A DNA stretch of 64,000 bases, taken from an uncultured Eubacteriales bacterium (GTDB lineage: Bacteria; Bacillota; Clostridia; Oscillospirales; CAG-272). The notes below the pieces were generated by a model. That model was not told the DNA's origin, searched no databases, and was given only the letters and a program-made list of their open reading frames with translations. Position 1 is the stretch's first letter. Every line of letters starts with the position of its first letter. The stretch spans positions 1 to 64,000 of the forward strand of contig CAKSQF010000001.1 in the NCBI GenBank assembly GCA_934486825.1, in the 5' to 3' direction. Of the stretch, positions 42,912 through 51,559 are shown piece after piece. The position numbers were made by a program, and so were the translations under genes.

Positions 42912-44117
42912 ATGGCAAAGGCTAAATTTGAAAGAACAAAGCCCCATGTAAACATTGGTACCATCGGTCACGTTGACCACGGTAAGACCACCCTTACCGC
43001 AGCTATCACCAAGGCTCTGGCACTGAAGAACTCCAACATCGAGTTCCTTGCATATGACCAGATCGACAACGCTCCCGAGGAAAAGGCTCGTGGAATCACA
43101 ATTAACACCCGTCACGTAGAATATGAGACCGACAAGCGTCACTACGCGCATGTCGACTGCCCCGGCCATGCTGACTATGTCAAGAACATGATTACCGGTG
43201 CGGCTCAGATGGACGGCGCAATCCTCGTTGTTGCAGGTACAGACGGACCTCTTCAGCAGACCCGTGAGCACGTTCTTCTTGCACGTCAGGTCGGCGTTCC
43301 CGCAATTGTTGTATTCCTTAACAAGTGCGATATCGTTGACGACCCCGAACTTCTCGACCTCGTTGAGATGGAAGTTCGTGACCTTCTCTCGTCCTACGAT
43401 TTCCCGGGCGATGACGTTCCGGTAATCCGCGGCTCCGCTCGTGAAGCACTCCTCTCTCCGTCCAAGGATCCGAGCGATCCCGTTTACGCTCCTATCTATG
43501 AGCTTATGGACGCTGTTGATGAGTATATTCCTACTCCTGACCGTCAGGCTGACCTTCCTTTCCTTATGCCTGTCGAGGACGTATTCTCGATCTCCGGCCG
43601 TGGTACGGTTGCTACCGGTCGTGTAGAGCGTGGTACTGTCAAGATCGGCGACGTTTGCGAAATAGTAGGTCTTTCCGATGAAAAGAAGTCTACAACCGTT
43701 ACAGGCGTTGAGATGTTCCATAAGACTGTTGACGTTGCGGAAGCAGGCGATAATATCGGAGCTCTTCTCCGTGGTATCGCAAAGAATGAGATCGAGCGTG
43801 GACAGGTTCTCTGTAAGCCCGGTTCCGTTCATCCTCATACCAAGTTTGTAGGACATGTTTACGTTCTTACCGAAAAGGAAGGCGGACGTCAGAAGCCCTT
43901 CTTCTCAGGCTACCGTCCTCAGTTCTACTTCAGAACAACCGACGTTACCGGTGTTATCACTCTTCCCGAAGGCGTTGATATGTGCCGTCCGGGTGATAAC
44001 GTTGATATGAACGTTGAGCTCATTACTCCTATAGCTATGGAACAGAACCTCCGTTTTGCAATCCGTGAGGGTGGCAGAACCGTTGGTTCGGGTGTCGTTG
44101 CATCCATCATTGCTTAA
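42912..44117 (+). CDS. tuf: Elongation factor Tu
   Basis: 401 residues. G motifs GHVDHGKTTLTAAIT, RGITINTRHVEYET, DCPGHADYVKNM and NKCDIV are intact. The protein delivers aminoacyl-tRNA to the ribosome. A hairpin follows the stop, then the FMN riboswitch of the next gene. Confidence 0.98.
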   Translation: MAKAKFERTKPHVNIGTIGHVDHGKTTLTAAITKALALKNSNIEFLAYDQIDNAPEEKARGITINTRHVEYETDKRHYAHVDCPGHADYVKNMITGAAQMDGAILVVAGTDGPLQQTREHVLLARQVGVPAIVVFLNKCDIVDDPELLDLVEMEVRDLLSSYDFPGDDVPVIRGSAREALLSPSKDPSDPVYAPIYELMDAVDEYIPTPDRQADLPFLMPVEDVFSISGRGTVATGRVERGTVKIGDVCEIVGLSDEKKSTTVTGVEMFHKTVDVAEAGDNIGALLRGIAKNEIERGQVLCKPGSVHPHTKFVGHVYVLTEKEGGRQKPFFSGYRPQFYFRTTDVTGVITLPEGVDMCRPGDNVDMNVELITPIAMEQNLRFAIREGGRTVGSGVVASIIA

Positions 44118-44155
44118 GTCGGTAATTGAAGCGACCGGTTTGATTTAAAAGTTTG

Positions 44156-44187
44156 TTCCCAAAGGATGCCAAGGTATCCTTTGGGAA
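44156..44187 (+). terminator. Hairpin after tuf
   Basis: A perfect 12-bp stem (44156-44167 with 44176-44187) with an 8-base loop; the downstream tract is A/T-rich, not a pure T-run. Confidence 0.65.
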
Positions 44188-44203
44188 TAAACAATAATAA
44201 AAT

Positions 44204-44370
44204 ATCTTTAGGGGTTGGTGAAATTCCACACCGGCGGTGATTGAATTTTCAGAAAATTCATAAGTCCGCGAGCGCAAGTCGCTGATCAGGTCAGATTCCT
44301 GTACCGACGGTAAAGTCCGGATGGGAAAAGATAGAAATATTTGCCCCGACACAGTTGTGTCGGTTTTTTT
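44204..44370 (+). ncRNA. FMN riboswitch (RFN element) with terminator
   Basis: The RFN element shows its conserved blocks in order: AGGGGTTGGTGAAATTCCAC, ACCGGCGGTGAT, AGTCCGCGAGC, CAGATTCCTGTACCGACGG and AGTCCGGATGGGA, closed by ATCTTT/AAGAT pairing (44204-44333). A short terminator (stem 44346-44352 with 44357-44363, then seven T) follows, so FMN binding should stop transcription of ribU. Confidence 0.95.
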
Positions 44371-44396
44371 ATCCTTTCCCCGTTTATGGGGGATAT

Positions 44397-45077
44397 ATGC
44401 TTAATACTAAAATAAAAAATCATGACCAAATTCAAAAAACAGTAATTCTTGCACTTTTTACTGCGCTTTCTTTTCTGATACAGTTTGTTTTCAGGATAAA
44501 GGTTCAGTTTCTGACCTTTGACGCCAAGGATGCTGTTATGACTGTTGCCGCAATGATATACGGTCCGTTGTACGGACTCATTATATCGTTCGCCGTTGCT
44601 TTGTTGGAGGCAATTACAATAAGCTCAACCGGCATATGGGGTTTTCTGATGAATTTTCTCGGCTCTGCGTCTTTTGTTCTGATTTCTTCGCTTGTTTATA
44701 AATATAAACGGACGCTTGGCGGGGCGATTGCCGGTTTGTCACTTTCAGTGCTTTTTTCGACTGTAGTTATGCTCGGACTGAATATTCTGATTACCCCGAT
44801 ATATATGGGTGTCGCAGTCAGACAGGTGCTCACTTTGATACCGACCCTTCTGTTGCCTTTCAACCTGATGAAAGCCGTCTTTAATGCCGGACTTGTTCTC
44901 CTGCTGTATAAGCCGATAGTCAGGGCAATGCGTAAGGCAAAACTTGTTGAAAGCGGTGAATATCGGGCAAACGGTAAACGATCGTCTGTCGTGGTTTTTG
45001 TACTTGCATTGATTTTTATAATGATCGGTGTTGTCGGTTTTCTTGTTTTAAACGGAAAAATCAATTTTTTCCGATAA
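44397..45077 (+). CDS. ribU: Riboflavin ECF transporter S component
   Basis: 226 residues with six hydrophobic segments. FTALSFLIQFVFRIKVQFLTFDAKDAV and GPLYGLIISFAVALLEAITISSTGIWGFLMNF are typical of RibU, which binds riboflavin for an energy-coupling factor importer. The EcfA/A'/T module is not in the window. ATG 44397 follows GGGGGAT; the longer frame from 44355 would run through the terminator. The FMN riboswitch directly before it confirms the function. Confidence 0.93.
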   Translation: MLNTKIKNHDQIQKTVILALFTALSFLIQFVFRIKVQFLTFDAKDAVMTVAAMIYGPLYGLIISFAVALLEAITISSTGIWGFLMNFLGSASFVLISSLVYKYKRTLGGAIAGLSLSVLFSTVVMLGLNILITPIYMGVAVRQVLTLIPTLLLPFNLMKAVFNAGLVLLLYKPIVRAMRKAKLVESGEYRANGKRSSVVVFVLALIFIMIGVVGFLVLNGKINFFR

Positions 45078-45094
45078 AAGTAAAAGGTTTTGAA

Positions 45095-45598
45095 ATGGTA
45101 AAAGCAATCGAAAATTTTTTTCTCAAAATACTCGGTAAACACCTCTGCGTTTTTTTCTGTTCGATGATACCGATAATAGAGCTTCGCGGCGCTATACCGC
45201 TCGGAGCAGGGCTCGGACTCCCTTTTTGGCAGAATTATCTTATAAGTGTTGTCGGAAATATGTTGCCTGTTCCGTTCATTCTTCTGTTTATCAATGCGAT
45301 ACTCAAATGGATGTCCGGATGCAGGATCAAGCTGTTTAATAAGATTGCCTCATGGCTTTTCCGTAAAGCCGAAAAGAACCGCGCAAAAATAGAGAAATAT
45401 ACAACATGGGGACTTGTTATTTTCGTCGCGATTCCTCTTCCGGGCACCGGAGCATGGACAGGAGCACTTGCGGCATCACTTTTTAACCTTAAATTCAAAA
45501 AATCCATTTTGTCTATTTTTGTCGGAGTGTTGATTGCCGGTCTGATAATGTCGGCGGCATCCTACGGAGTTGTCGGATTTCTTAAAATATTCATGTAA
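45095..45598 (+). CDS. Putative small multidrug export protein
   Basis: 167 residues with four hydrophobic segments. MIPIIELRGAIPLGAGLGLPFW and VAIPLPGTGAWTGALAASLF are the diagnostic motifs of the small multi-drug export family (COG2426), a distant DedA relative. Actual transport has little experimental support. It starts 17 bases after ribU and probably shares its transcript. Confidence 0.85.
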   Translation: MVKAIENFFLKILGKHLCVFFCSMIPIIELRGAIPLGAGLGLPFWQNYLISVVGNMLPVPFILLFINAILKWMSGCRIKLFNKIASWLFRKAEKNRAKIEKYTTWGLVIFVAIPLPGTGAWTGALAASLFNLKFKKSILSIFVGVLIAGLIMSAASYGVVGFLKIFM

Positions 45599-45603
45599 AA
45601 CTA

Positions 45604-45632
45604 TTGATTTTTCACATTTGTTGTGATATAAT
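45604..45632 (+). promoter_or_regulatory. Promoter of SAM riboswitch-metK
   Basis: TTGATT (45604-45609), 17-base spacer, TATAAT (45627-45632), starting just after the previous stop codon. Confidence 0.8.
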
Positions 45633-45640
45633 ATCGGTAT

Positions 45641-45761
45641 CTTATCAAGAGTGGCGGAGGGACAGGCCCGACGATGCCACGGCAACCTGCAGTGATGTAA
45701 GGTGCCAATTCCTTGGAGATGAGATCAGATAGATCTCTGTCCTCGGATTTTTCCGGGGATT
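45641..45761 (+). ncRNA. SAM-I riboswitch (S-box)
   Basis: Characteristic blocks are CTTATCAAGAGTGGCGGAGG, GACAGGCCCGACGATGCC, ACGGCAACC and AAGGTGCCAATTCC. An antiterminator-like GAGATCAGATAGATCTC segment and a terminator hairpin near 45740-45757 with a T-run follow. It should switch off metK when SAM is abundant. Confidence 0.95.
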
Positions 45762-45804
45762 TTCTGTTGTCGGCAGTTGTATGTAAATGAAAGGAAGAGT
45801 TAAA

Positions 45805-46980
45805 ATGAAAAAACTGTTTACTTCCGAATCGGTTACCGAAGGTCATCCCGATAAGATCTGCGATCTTATCTCCGATTCGATACTTGATGCAATAATCGCG
45901 CAGGACCCTATGGCGCGTGTTGCCTGTGAGACTACCGTTACGACCGGTGTTGTCTCGGTGATGGGGGAGATCACTACAAGTGCGTATGTCGATTATGAAA
46001 AAATAATCCGTGAACGTGTACGTGAAATCGGTTATGACAGGGCAAAATACGGGTTTGACTGCGAAACATGTGCGGTTATGAGTATGATCCATAAGCAATC
46101 ACCCGATATTGCGATGGGAGTTGATAAATCGTTTGAAGCAAAGAACGGCGAGGACGGCGCTTACGAAATCGGTGCCGGCGATCAGGGAATGATGTTCGGA
46201 TACGCATGTAACGAGACTCCCGAATTGATGCCGATGCCGATTTCGCTCGCACATAAAATGGCAAAGAAGCTTACCGAAGTGCGTAAGAACGGTAGTTTAA
46301 GCTATCTTCGTCCCGATGGAAAGACTCAGGTAACAGTTGAGTATGACGGTGATCGCCCGATACGCGTTGATACCGTGGTGGTTTCGACACAGCATAATCC
46401 GGACGTTGAGATAGAGCAGATCAGACGTGATATGCTTGAATATGTAATCAAGCCGACTATACCGGATGGCTTCTTTGATGAAAATACAAAGGTGTATGTC
46501 AATCCGACCGGCAGATTTGTGGTAGGCGGTCCGCAGGGCGATTCCGGACTCACGGGCAGAAAAATAATCGTCGATACATACGGCGGCTACGGCCGTCACG
46601 GCGGCGGCGCTTTTTCCGGAAAGGATCCGACAAAGGTTGACCGTACGGCAGCATATGCCGCAAGATATATCGCAAAAAATATTGTGGCAGCGGGAATCGC
46701 AACGAAATGTGAGGTTCAGCTTGCCTACGCAATAGGTGTGGCAAGACCGGTGTCTCTCATGATTGAAACCTTCGGAACCTCTTCCGTATCCGGTGAAAAG
46801 ATTGCCGATGTTGTGATGAAGCTTTGTGATCTCCGTCCGGCTGCCATCATCGAAAAATTCGGACTTCGTCGCCCGATATATGCTTCTCTTGCGGCATACG
46901 GACAGATAGGAAGAGAAGATCTCGGTGTTGCATGGGAAAAGCGTGACCTTGCTCCCGAACTGAAACGAATGCTCGGTTGA
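45805..46980 (+). CDS. metK: S-adenosylmethionine synthetase
   Basis: 391 residues. LFTSESVTEGHPDKICDLISD, GAGDQGMMFGYACNET, GGPQGDSGLTGRKIIVDTYGG and GGGAFSGKDPTKVDRTAAY are the family signatures. It makes SAM from methionine and ATP. ATG 45805 follows AAGGAAG; the in-frame ATG at 45787 places that SD inside the gene. Confidence 0.98.
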   Translation: MKKLFTSESVTEGHPDKICDLISDSILDAIIAQDPMARVACETTVTTGVVSVMGEITTSAYVDYEKIIRERVREIGYDRAKYGFDCETCAVMSMIHKQSPDIAMGVDKSFEAKNGEDGAYEIGAGDQGMMFGYACNETPELMPMPISLAHKMAKKLTEVRKNGSLSYLRPDGKTQVTVEYDGDRPIRVDTVVVSTQHNPDVEIEQIRRDMLEYVIKPTIPDGFFDENTKVYVNPTGRFVVGGPQGDSGLTGRKIIVDTYGGYGRHGGGAFSGKDPTKVDRTAAYAARYIAKNIVAAGIATKCEVQLAYAIGVARPVSLMIETFGTSSVSGEKIADVVMKLCDLRPAAIIEKFGLRRPIYASLAAYGQIGREDLGVAWEKRDLAPELKRMLG

Positions 46981-47047
46981 TTGTACGAAAGTTTAAATAA
47001 GACAAATGTACTTTTTTCAGCATAAAATGTATCGGGAGGTAGATTTT

Positions 47048-47200
47048 ATGCTGAAAGTTTTAGCCGAAATAACCATAGCGGTTGTTTGTGTTTATGTCGG
47101 TTATACTCTGCTTCACGATATATGCAGATGGCTCGAACATAAACTTCTGTACAGAGAAAATAAAAAAGAACAAAAGACAAAAAAGCGCAAATATAAGTGA
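47048..47200 (+). CDS. Small single-helix membrane protein
   Basis: 50 residues. A membrane helix (LAEITIAVVCVYVGYTLLHDI) is followed by a basic tail (ENKKEQKTKKRKYK). A good GGGAGGTAG SD precedes ATG 47048, and the gene sits between metK and recD2 with short gaps, which supports it as real. No family is recognised. Confidence 0.6.
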   Translation: MLKVLAEITIAVVCVYVGYTLLHDICRWLEHKLLYRENKKEQKTKKRKYK

Positions 47201-47216
47201 TTGCGGGTGAAAAATC

Positions 47217-49469
47217 ATGGATCTGAAAGGTAACGATGCCGCTGTGCCCGAAAACGGAGTACATGACGGCAAAGAAACCGTAGAAGGCACAATTGCATAT
47301 GTTACCTATCAGAACGAACAGAACGGCTATTCGGTTTGCGATCTTGATATAGGTAAAGAGGAGATAACCATAGTCGGAATAATGCCGGGAATTTCGGTCG
47401 GTGAAACCATACGTGCACAGGGACATTGGGAGACGCATCAGTCATATGGTGAACAATTCAAGGTGGACTATTACGAAAAAGAGCTTCCCACCTCCGCGGC
47501 GTCCATGGAAAAATATCTGGCATCGGGCAGTATCAGGGGAATCGGCAAAAAGACCGCAATGAAGATCGTGTCAATGTTCGGCGAGGATACCTTTGACGTT
47601 ATAGAAAATCATCCGGATTATCTGACCGATATACCGGGTATAACACCGAAAAAAGCGGGCGAAATATCCGAACAGTTCAAAAGCCAGTTCGGTATGAGAA
47701 ATGTTATGATGTTTTGCCGGGATTATTTCGGTCCGGCATTGTCCGTAAAAATATATAAGCAGTTCGGAAGTGGTGCGGTCGAAATTATCAAGCAGAACCC
47801 GTATATTCTTTGCGAGCGCGTAAGCGGAATCGGCTTTGAAAGTGCGGATCGGCTTGCCGAATCGCTCGGATTTGACAGATCGAGTGAAGAGAGAATCAAA
47901 TCCGGACTCAAATATGCGCTTTCGTGTAATGCGGTTAAAAACGGACATACCTTTATTCCGACGGAAAAGCTGGCAGCACTTACGTCCGGAATCCTTGACG
48001 TCAGCCGTGAATCGGTGGATGAACTGCTTTCGAAGCCGATCGACGGCTTGAAGCTTGTCGAATACGGTGCAGATTCATGCGCATATCTTGAAGAATATTA
48101 TGATGCGGAAAACTATATAGCCCGTAAAATGAATGTTATTTCATCGGCATACAGAAGCGACGGCATTGATGATATATCGCGCCTTCTTGAGCAGATAGAG
48201 CATGAAGAAGGAATAGTGTACGCAAAAAAGCAGAAGAAGGCAATTATCGCCGCTTCGGAAAACGGGATAATGGTTCTGACAGGCGGACCGGGTACCGGTA
48301 AAACAACGGTAATACGTGCGATAATACGTATCGCCGAACGTCTCGGATATAATGTTGCTCTCGCCGCTCCGACTGGACGCGCGGCAAAAAGAATGTCAGA
48401 GGCAACCTCGTATGAGGCTAAGACAATACATCGGATGCTTGAGGTCAAATATACCGCCGATGAACCCGAATTTTTGCGTAACGAAAAGAATCTGCTTGAT
48501 GAAGAACTGATAATTATAGATGAAGCATCAATGATCGATACACTGCTCATGTCAGCTCTGCTTCATGCAATAAAACCCGGCGCACGCCTTGTGCTCATCG
48601 GAGACTGCGATCAGCTTCCGTCTGTCGGTGCAGGTCATGTTCTGTGGGATGTGGTCGGCTGTGAGCTTTTTCCGGTAGTCCGGCTTACAGATATATTCAG
48701 ACAGGCGCAGGAAAGCAGGATTGTCACAAACGCGCATGCGATAAATAACGGCGAACTGCCTGTCCTTGACGATAAGAAGGGTGACTTCTTCTTTGTGACA
48801 AGAGAAGAGGATCAGATACCGCTTACTGTTGCCGATCTTTGCGTGAATCGCCTGCCTAAACGGTATAATCTGAATGTAAAAAGCGAAATACAGGTAATAA
48901 CACCGTCACATAAGGGAGTTGCGGGGACCGAAGCACTCAATGCCTTGCTTCAATCGGCGATAAATCCCCCGGAAAAGGGAAGACCTGAGTATAAATACAA
49001 AAATATGGTTTTCCGTACCGGTGACAAGGTAATGCAGATAAAAAACGATTACGATATCGTATGGACTCGCGGCAGTGAAGAGGGCGCCGGAATATTCAAC
49101 GGCGATATAGGGATAATCGACAGGATAAGTTATAATGAAGAAAAAATGTATGTTCTGTTCGACGACCGCCTCGCCGAGTACGGCTTTTCCGATCTGGAAG
49201 AGCTTGAGCACGCATATGCGATAACCGTTCATAAAAGTCAGGGCAGTGAATATCCGGTGGTTGTCATACCGATGTATAATTATACCCCCAAACTGCTTAC
49301 AAGGAATCTTCTTTATACCGCAGTTACACGTGCACAGAAAATGGTCGTGCTTGTCGGCAGACCCGAGGTTGTTCAGGGAATGGTTGAAAATAAACGGACG
49401 GTAAACAGATATACCGGTTTGCGGTATCTGCTCAGAAAAAATGATCTTTCGCTTGAATCTGATAGCTGA
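47217..49469 (+). CDS. recD2: RecD2-type ATP-dependent DNA helicase
   Basis: 750 residues. The N-terminal OB-like part (VEGTIAYVTYQNEQNGYSVC) and tandem helix-hairpin-helix segments (SIRGIGKKTAMKIV, DIPGITPKKAGEI, VSGIGFESADRLAESLG) precede the SF1 helicase core. Walker A is GGPGTGKTTVI, motif II IIIDEASMID, and later VKSEIQVITPSHKG and YAITVHKSQGSEYPVVV. RecD2 is a 5'-3' helicase acting without RecBC in recombination repair. Confidence 0.95.
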   Translation: MDLKGNDAAVPENGVHDGKETVEGTIAYVTYQNEQNGYSVCDLDIGKEEITIVGIMPGISVGETIRAQGHWETHQSYGEQFKVDYYEKELPTSAASMEKYLASGSIRGIGKKTAMKIVSMFGEDTFDVIENHPDYLTDIPGITPKKAGEISEQFKSQFGMRNVMMFCRDYFGPALSVKIYKQFGSGAVEIIKQNPYILCERVSGIGFESADRLAESLGFDRSSEERIKSGLKYALSCNAVKNGHTFIPTEKLAALTSGILDVSRESVDELLSKPIDGLKLVEYGADSCAYLEEYYDAENYIARKMNVISSAYRSDGIDDISRLLEQIEHEEGIVYAKKQKKAIIAASENGIMVLTGGPGTGKTTVIRAIIRIAERLGYNVALAAPTGRAAKRMSEATSYEAKTIHRMLEVKYTADEPEFLRNEKNLLDEELIIIDEASMIDTLLMSALLHAIKPGARLVLIGDCDQLPSVGAGHVLWDVVGCELFPVVRLTDIFRQAQESRIVTNAHAINNGELPVLDDKKGDFFFVTREEDQIPLTVADLCVNRLPKRYNLNVKSEIQVITPSHKGVAGTEALNALLQSAINPPEKGRPEYKYKNMVFRTGDKVMQIKNDYDIVWTRGSEEGAGIFNGDIGIIDRISYNEEKMYVLFDDRLAEYGFSDLEELEHAYAITVHKSQGSEYPVVVIPMYNYTPKLLTRNLLYTAVTRAQKMVVLVGRPEVVQGMVENKRTVNRYTGLRYLLRKNDLSLESDS

Positions 49470-50232
49470 TTTGCTGTGGCCTCCGATATGTATGTCGTGC
49501 GGATGTATAATCCCGATCGATTACAGTCGTGATATGGCACTCTGTGATAAATGCTCTGCAAAATTTTCGGTTGAATTGCAGTCGCTTTGTCCGAAATGCG
49601 GGAATGAGCATATAAAATGCAGATGCAGACCGCGGAATCTTTCGGGAAATGTTTCGGGTTGTATACATGTGTCAAGATATACTCCGTGGGAAAGCGTCAC
49701 AAATAACCTGATACTGCGTGCCAAAGATAACAATTATAAATATCTGTACGAGCTTATGGCAAACGAATCCGTGAAGGCTGTGAAAAAGCGCGTGCCCGAT
49801 TACAGACATGCGGTAATAACCTATATGCCGCGCGAGAAATCCAAAATACGAAAATCGGGTGTCGATCAGTCAAAGGATGTAGCAAAGCTCGTTGCGAAAA
49901 AGCTTTCTCTTGATTTCATAAAAGCGATCTGCCGTGTTCATGCCAAAGAGCAGAAAGGTCTTTCATCAAAATAGAGACTTGAAAATGCTTTCTCCGCATA
50001 TAGACTGAATAAGAAGGCAATCCCGGCGGTTGCAGGGAAAACGGTAATCGTTTATGACGATGTTCTGACGACAGGCGCAACCATGTCGGCAGGTGTTGAC
50101 ATCCTGTTCAGAGCGGGCGCCGCAAGGGTGTTTGTGCTTGCGTTTGCAATGAGATATAATGAAAGAATGAAACCGACGGGTGATGTAGGTGTCGATATCT
50201 CAGATTACGATGCGTCGGATGAGTTCGAATAA
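49441..50232 (+). pseudogene. comF: ComF-family phosphoribosyltransferase-like gene, in-frame amber codon
   Basis: The reading frame of a ComF protein runs 263 codons but is cut by one TAG at 49972-49974. Upstream is the zinc region (C17, C20, C22, C35, C38, C50, C53, C60, C62) and the middle part to KEQKGLSSK. Downstream in the same frame is the rest, RLENAFSAYRLNKKAIP and the PRPP-binding motif VIVYDDVLTTGAT, ending in TAA 50232. Codon identity suggests CAG or AAG changed to TAG. No frameshift is needed, and the downstream part looks undamaged. It overlaps recD2 by 29 bases. ComF helps DNA uptake. Confidence 0.85.
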
Positions 50233-50239
50233 AAACGTA

Positions 50240-50276
50240 AATAATTGCGGAAGGGAATATCCCCTTCCGCAATTAT
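50240..50276. terminator. Bidirectional terminator after comF
   Basis: A perfect stem of about 15-16 bp (50241-50255 with 50262-50276) with a 6-base loop and A/T-rich ends. Confidence 0.85.
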
Positions 50277-50515
50277 TGTTTGTAAATTGTTTCGTTTATG
50301 ATCCTGTCAATTGTTTCGTCAAAATCACTGCTTTTCCATTCTCCGTAGTCTCCGGTGTATATGAGTATCGGTTTTTCTTTTATACGGAAAAAGAGAAGCC
50401 CAATCTCATGACGTGTGCAAAGATAGACAAGCGTGTTTCCGCCGAGCGCGCCTTGATCGCTGTCAACTACCTCAATACAGAAATTAAGATAACGCACCCC
50501 GCGTGGGATTTTCAT
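50273..50515 (-). CDS. Small hypothetical protein, doubtful
   Basis: 80 codons; the C-terminal part (FRIKEKPILIYTGDYGEWKSS and DETIDRIINETIYKQ) has protein-like composition and the stop lies in a terminator, as for a real leftward gene. However, the first codons overlap the guaA terminator hairpin, and no SD precedes the ATG. It may be the 3' remnant of a gene. No family is recognised. Confidence 0.35.
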   Translation of the reverse strand: MKIPRGVRYLNFCIEVVDSDQGALGGNTLVYLCTRHEIGLLFFRIKEKPILIYTGDYGEWKSSDFDETIDRIINETIYKQ

Positions 50516-50530
50516 CCCGCATGGGGTGCG
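50493..50530 (-). terminator. Terminator after guaA
   Basis: A stem of about 17 bp (50493-50509 with 50514-50530, with a few imperfect pairs) and a 4-base loop, 22 bases past the guaA stop. Confidence 0.7.
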
Positions 50531-50551
50531 CTGTTTGTGCTAAGTTGTTTT

Positions 50552-51532
50552 TTATTCCCACTCGATTGTTCCGGTGGGCTTGGGTGTCAGATCATAGAGA
50601 ACACGGTTTACACCTTCGACCTCATGCGTGATCCTTTCGGTGATCCGACAAAGGAGCGCGAAGGGAACATCTTCGACGGTTGCGGTCATTGCGTCGATCG
50701 TGTTCACCGCACGGATTATCACGGGATAGGCAAATGTGCGTGCGCCGTTCGATATTCCGACCGATTTCATGTCCGGAACAACGGTAAAGTACTGCCATAC
50801 CTTGCCGGCAAGTCCTGCCTTGGCAAATTCCTCACGCAGTATTGCGTCAGATTCCCTCACCGCCTCAAGCCGGTCGCGCGTGATAGCGCCGAGACAACGT
50901 ACTCCGAGTCCAGGTCCGGGGAACGGCTGACGGTTAACCATTGAGTCGGGAAGACCGAGATATTTTCCGACAACGCGCACTTCGTCCTTGAATAAGAATT
51001 TCAGCGGTTCGACAAGGCTGAATTTAAGATCGTCGGGAAGACCGCCGACATTGTGGTGTGCTTTTACGGGACCCGATTCGAGAATGTCGGGATATATCGT
51101 GCCCTGCGCAAGAAAGTCAATTCCGTCAAGCTTGCGGGCTTCTTCCTCAAATACACGGATAAATTCGGCACCGATTATTTTGCGCTTTTTCTCGGGCTCC
51201 GCAACTCCGGCAAGCTTGTTCAGAAAACGCTCGGAGGCGTCTACATAAATCAGATTCGCATCCATCTGATTTCTGAAGACTTCAATGACCTGCTCCGGCT
51301 CGCCCTTGCGGAGCAGTCCGTGGTTGACGTGTACACATACGAGCTGTTTGCCGATGGCTTTGATAAGAAGTGCGGCAACTACCGATGAATCGACACCGCC
51401 CGACAGTGCGAGAAGCACCTTTTTGTCACCTATCTGAGCACGAAGCTCGCTGATCTGTCCGGCAATAAAATCTTCTGCCAGCTCCTTGTTGTTGATCCGT
51501 TTCATTGTTTCCGGACGCACATTGTTCTGCAT
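50552..51532 (-). CDS. guaA: GMP synthetase, ATP-pyrophosphatase subunit only
   Basis: 326 residues covering the ATP-PPase (LLALSGGVDSSVVAALLIKAIG, PP-loop 44-50) and dimerisation domains (VNRQPFPGPGLGVRCLGAITRDR, PTGTIEWE) of GMP synthetase, which aminates XMP. The N-terminal glutamine amidotransferase domain of normal bacterial GuaA (about 190 residues) is absent. The ATG at 51532 has a good GGAGG SD, so the short form is real, not truncated. Ammonia must come from free NH3 or a separate GATase subunit, as in archaea. Confidence 0.92.
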   Translation of the reverse strand: MQNNVRPETMKRINNKELAEDFIAGQISELRAQIGDKKVLLALSGGVDSSVVAALLIKAIGKQLVCVHVNHGLLRKGEPEQVIEVFRNQMDANLIYVDASERFLNKLAGVAEPEKKRKIIGAEFIRVFEEEARKLDGIDFLAQGTIYPDILESGPVKAHHNVGGLPDDLKFSLVEPLKFLFKDEVRVVGKYLGLPDSMVNRQPFPGPGLGVRCLGAITRDRLEAVRESDAILREEFAKAGLAGKVWQYFTVVPDMKSVGISNGARTFAYPVIIRAVNTIDAMTATVEDVPFALLCRITERITHEVEGVNRVLYDLTPKPTGTIEWE

Positions 51533-51559
51533 TTTTTGTTCCTCCGTTGTTTTTTTATT

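Noticed and set aside
42852..43856. 334-codon minus-strand open frame over tuf
   Set aside because: It arises from the codon bias of EF-Tu on the other strand and has no independent support.
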